From: Anaerolineae bacterium
Lineage (GTDB): Bacteria; Chloroflexota; Anaerolineae; Aggregatilineales; Phototrophicaceae
Length of the DNA stretch: 5,704 bases
Direction: 5' to 3'
Assembly (NCBI GenBank): GCA_025454715.1
Contig: JALONY010000136.1
Location: forward strand, 1-5,704
Made by a program: the position numbers and the translations under genes. Every line of letters begins with the position of its first letter. Position 1 is the stretch's first letter. Below are positions 5,609-5,704 of the stretch, in pieces. Under the pieces are notes generated by a model. The model saw only the letters and a list, made by a program, of their open reading frames with translations. It ran no database searches and had not been told where the DNA came from.

Positions 5609-5704
5609 ATGAACGCCGTGATTTTTGCCGAGACCTTGCGCCGTGGCTGGCGTACCGCCCTGTATTGGTCGATTGGCTTGGCGGCTTATGCCGCCTACGT
5701 GTTG
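5609..5704 (+). CDS. ABC-2 type transporter permease subunit, N-terminal fragment (cut by window edge)
   Basis: The first 32 codons are visible. An amphipathic stretch, VIFAETLRRGWRTALYW, is followed by the start of a first membrane helix (SIGLAAYAAYVL) that runs off the window. The VIFxETLRRxWR opening is typical of permeases paired with this ATPase type. AGGAG (5596-5600) lies 8 nt before the ATG at 5609. A nearby ATG at 5604 stops after two codons and is discounted. It is the third gene of the tetR-ATPase-permease operon. Nothing can be said about its length or substrate. Confidence 0.85.
   Translation, partial: MNAVIFAETLRRGWRTALYWSIGLAAYAAYVL

Noticed and set aside
1..5704. CRISPR array, tRNA, rRNA, insertion sequence or attachment site
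   Set aside because: No regularly spaced repeats, no tRNA-like cloverleaf, no transposase-like product and no terminal inverted repeats with target duplications were seen.

Overview
The window is GC-rich chromosomal DNA from a free-living bacterium. Frequent TTG leucine codons, the MFS subfamily (the stretch ending ELPD/DLPD-like near its C-terminus) and the TetR plus ABC-2 arrangement are all reminiscent of Chloroflexota. That assignment is an impression from protein style, not a demonstrated placement.

Layout. Positions 1-938 (+) hold the 3' part of an MFS exporter gene that looks broken: one frameshift plus about 20 missing residues. It converges on, and overlaps by 76 bp, a minus-strand methionine-biosynthesis operon that runs right to left: promoter (about 3831-3802), a 36-codon leader peptide (3794-3684), an intrinsic terminator (3641-3605), metY (3513-2179, O-acetylhomoserine sulfhydrylase) and metX (2083-863, homoserine O-acyltransferase). 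MetX activates homoserine by acylation, and MetY replaces the acyl group with sulfide to give homocysteine, so the operon is a two-step direct-sulfhydrylation route to methionine. Divergently, on the plus strand, lies a TetR-family regulator (3959-4663) overlapping by 4 bp an ABC ATPase (4660-5580), followed by the start of its membrane partner (5609 to the window end). This is an efflux-type ABC-2 system with a local repressor.

The most interesting part is the 445-bp divergent intergenic region. The metY leader encodes a short peptide with the block Cys-Met-Met-Cys-Cys-Cys at residues 21-26. Eight bases in its last codons are perfectly complementary to the 5' arm and loop of the downstream intrinsic terminator. 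This is the architecture of a trp-type transcription attenuator, here apparently sensing cysteine and/or methionine supply through ribosome stalling, upstream of the gene that assimilates sulfide. The promoter spacing suggests that the leader peptide is translated from a leaderless mRNA. A further chain of partly mutually exclusive hairpins lies between metY and metX and ends on the metX ribosome-binding site.

The tetR side has a TATGAT -10 box followed directly by a TGACC/GGTCA inverted repeat, probably an autoregulatory operator. A perfect 9-bp dyad of unknown role sits between the two promoters.
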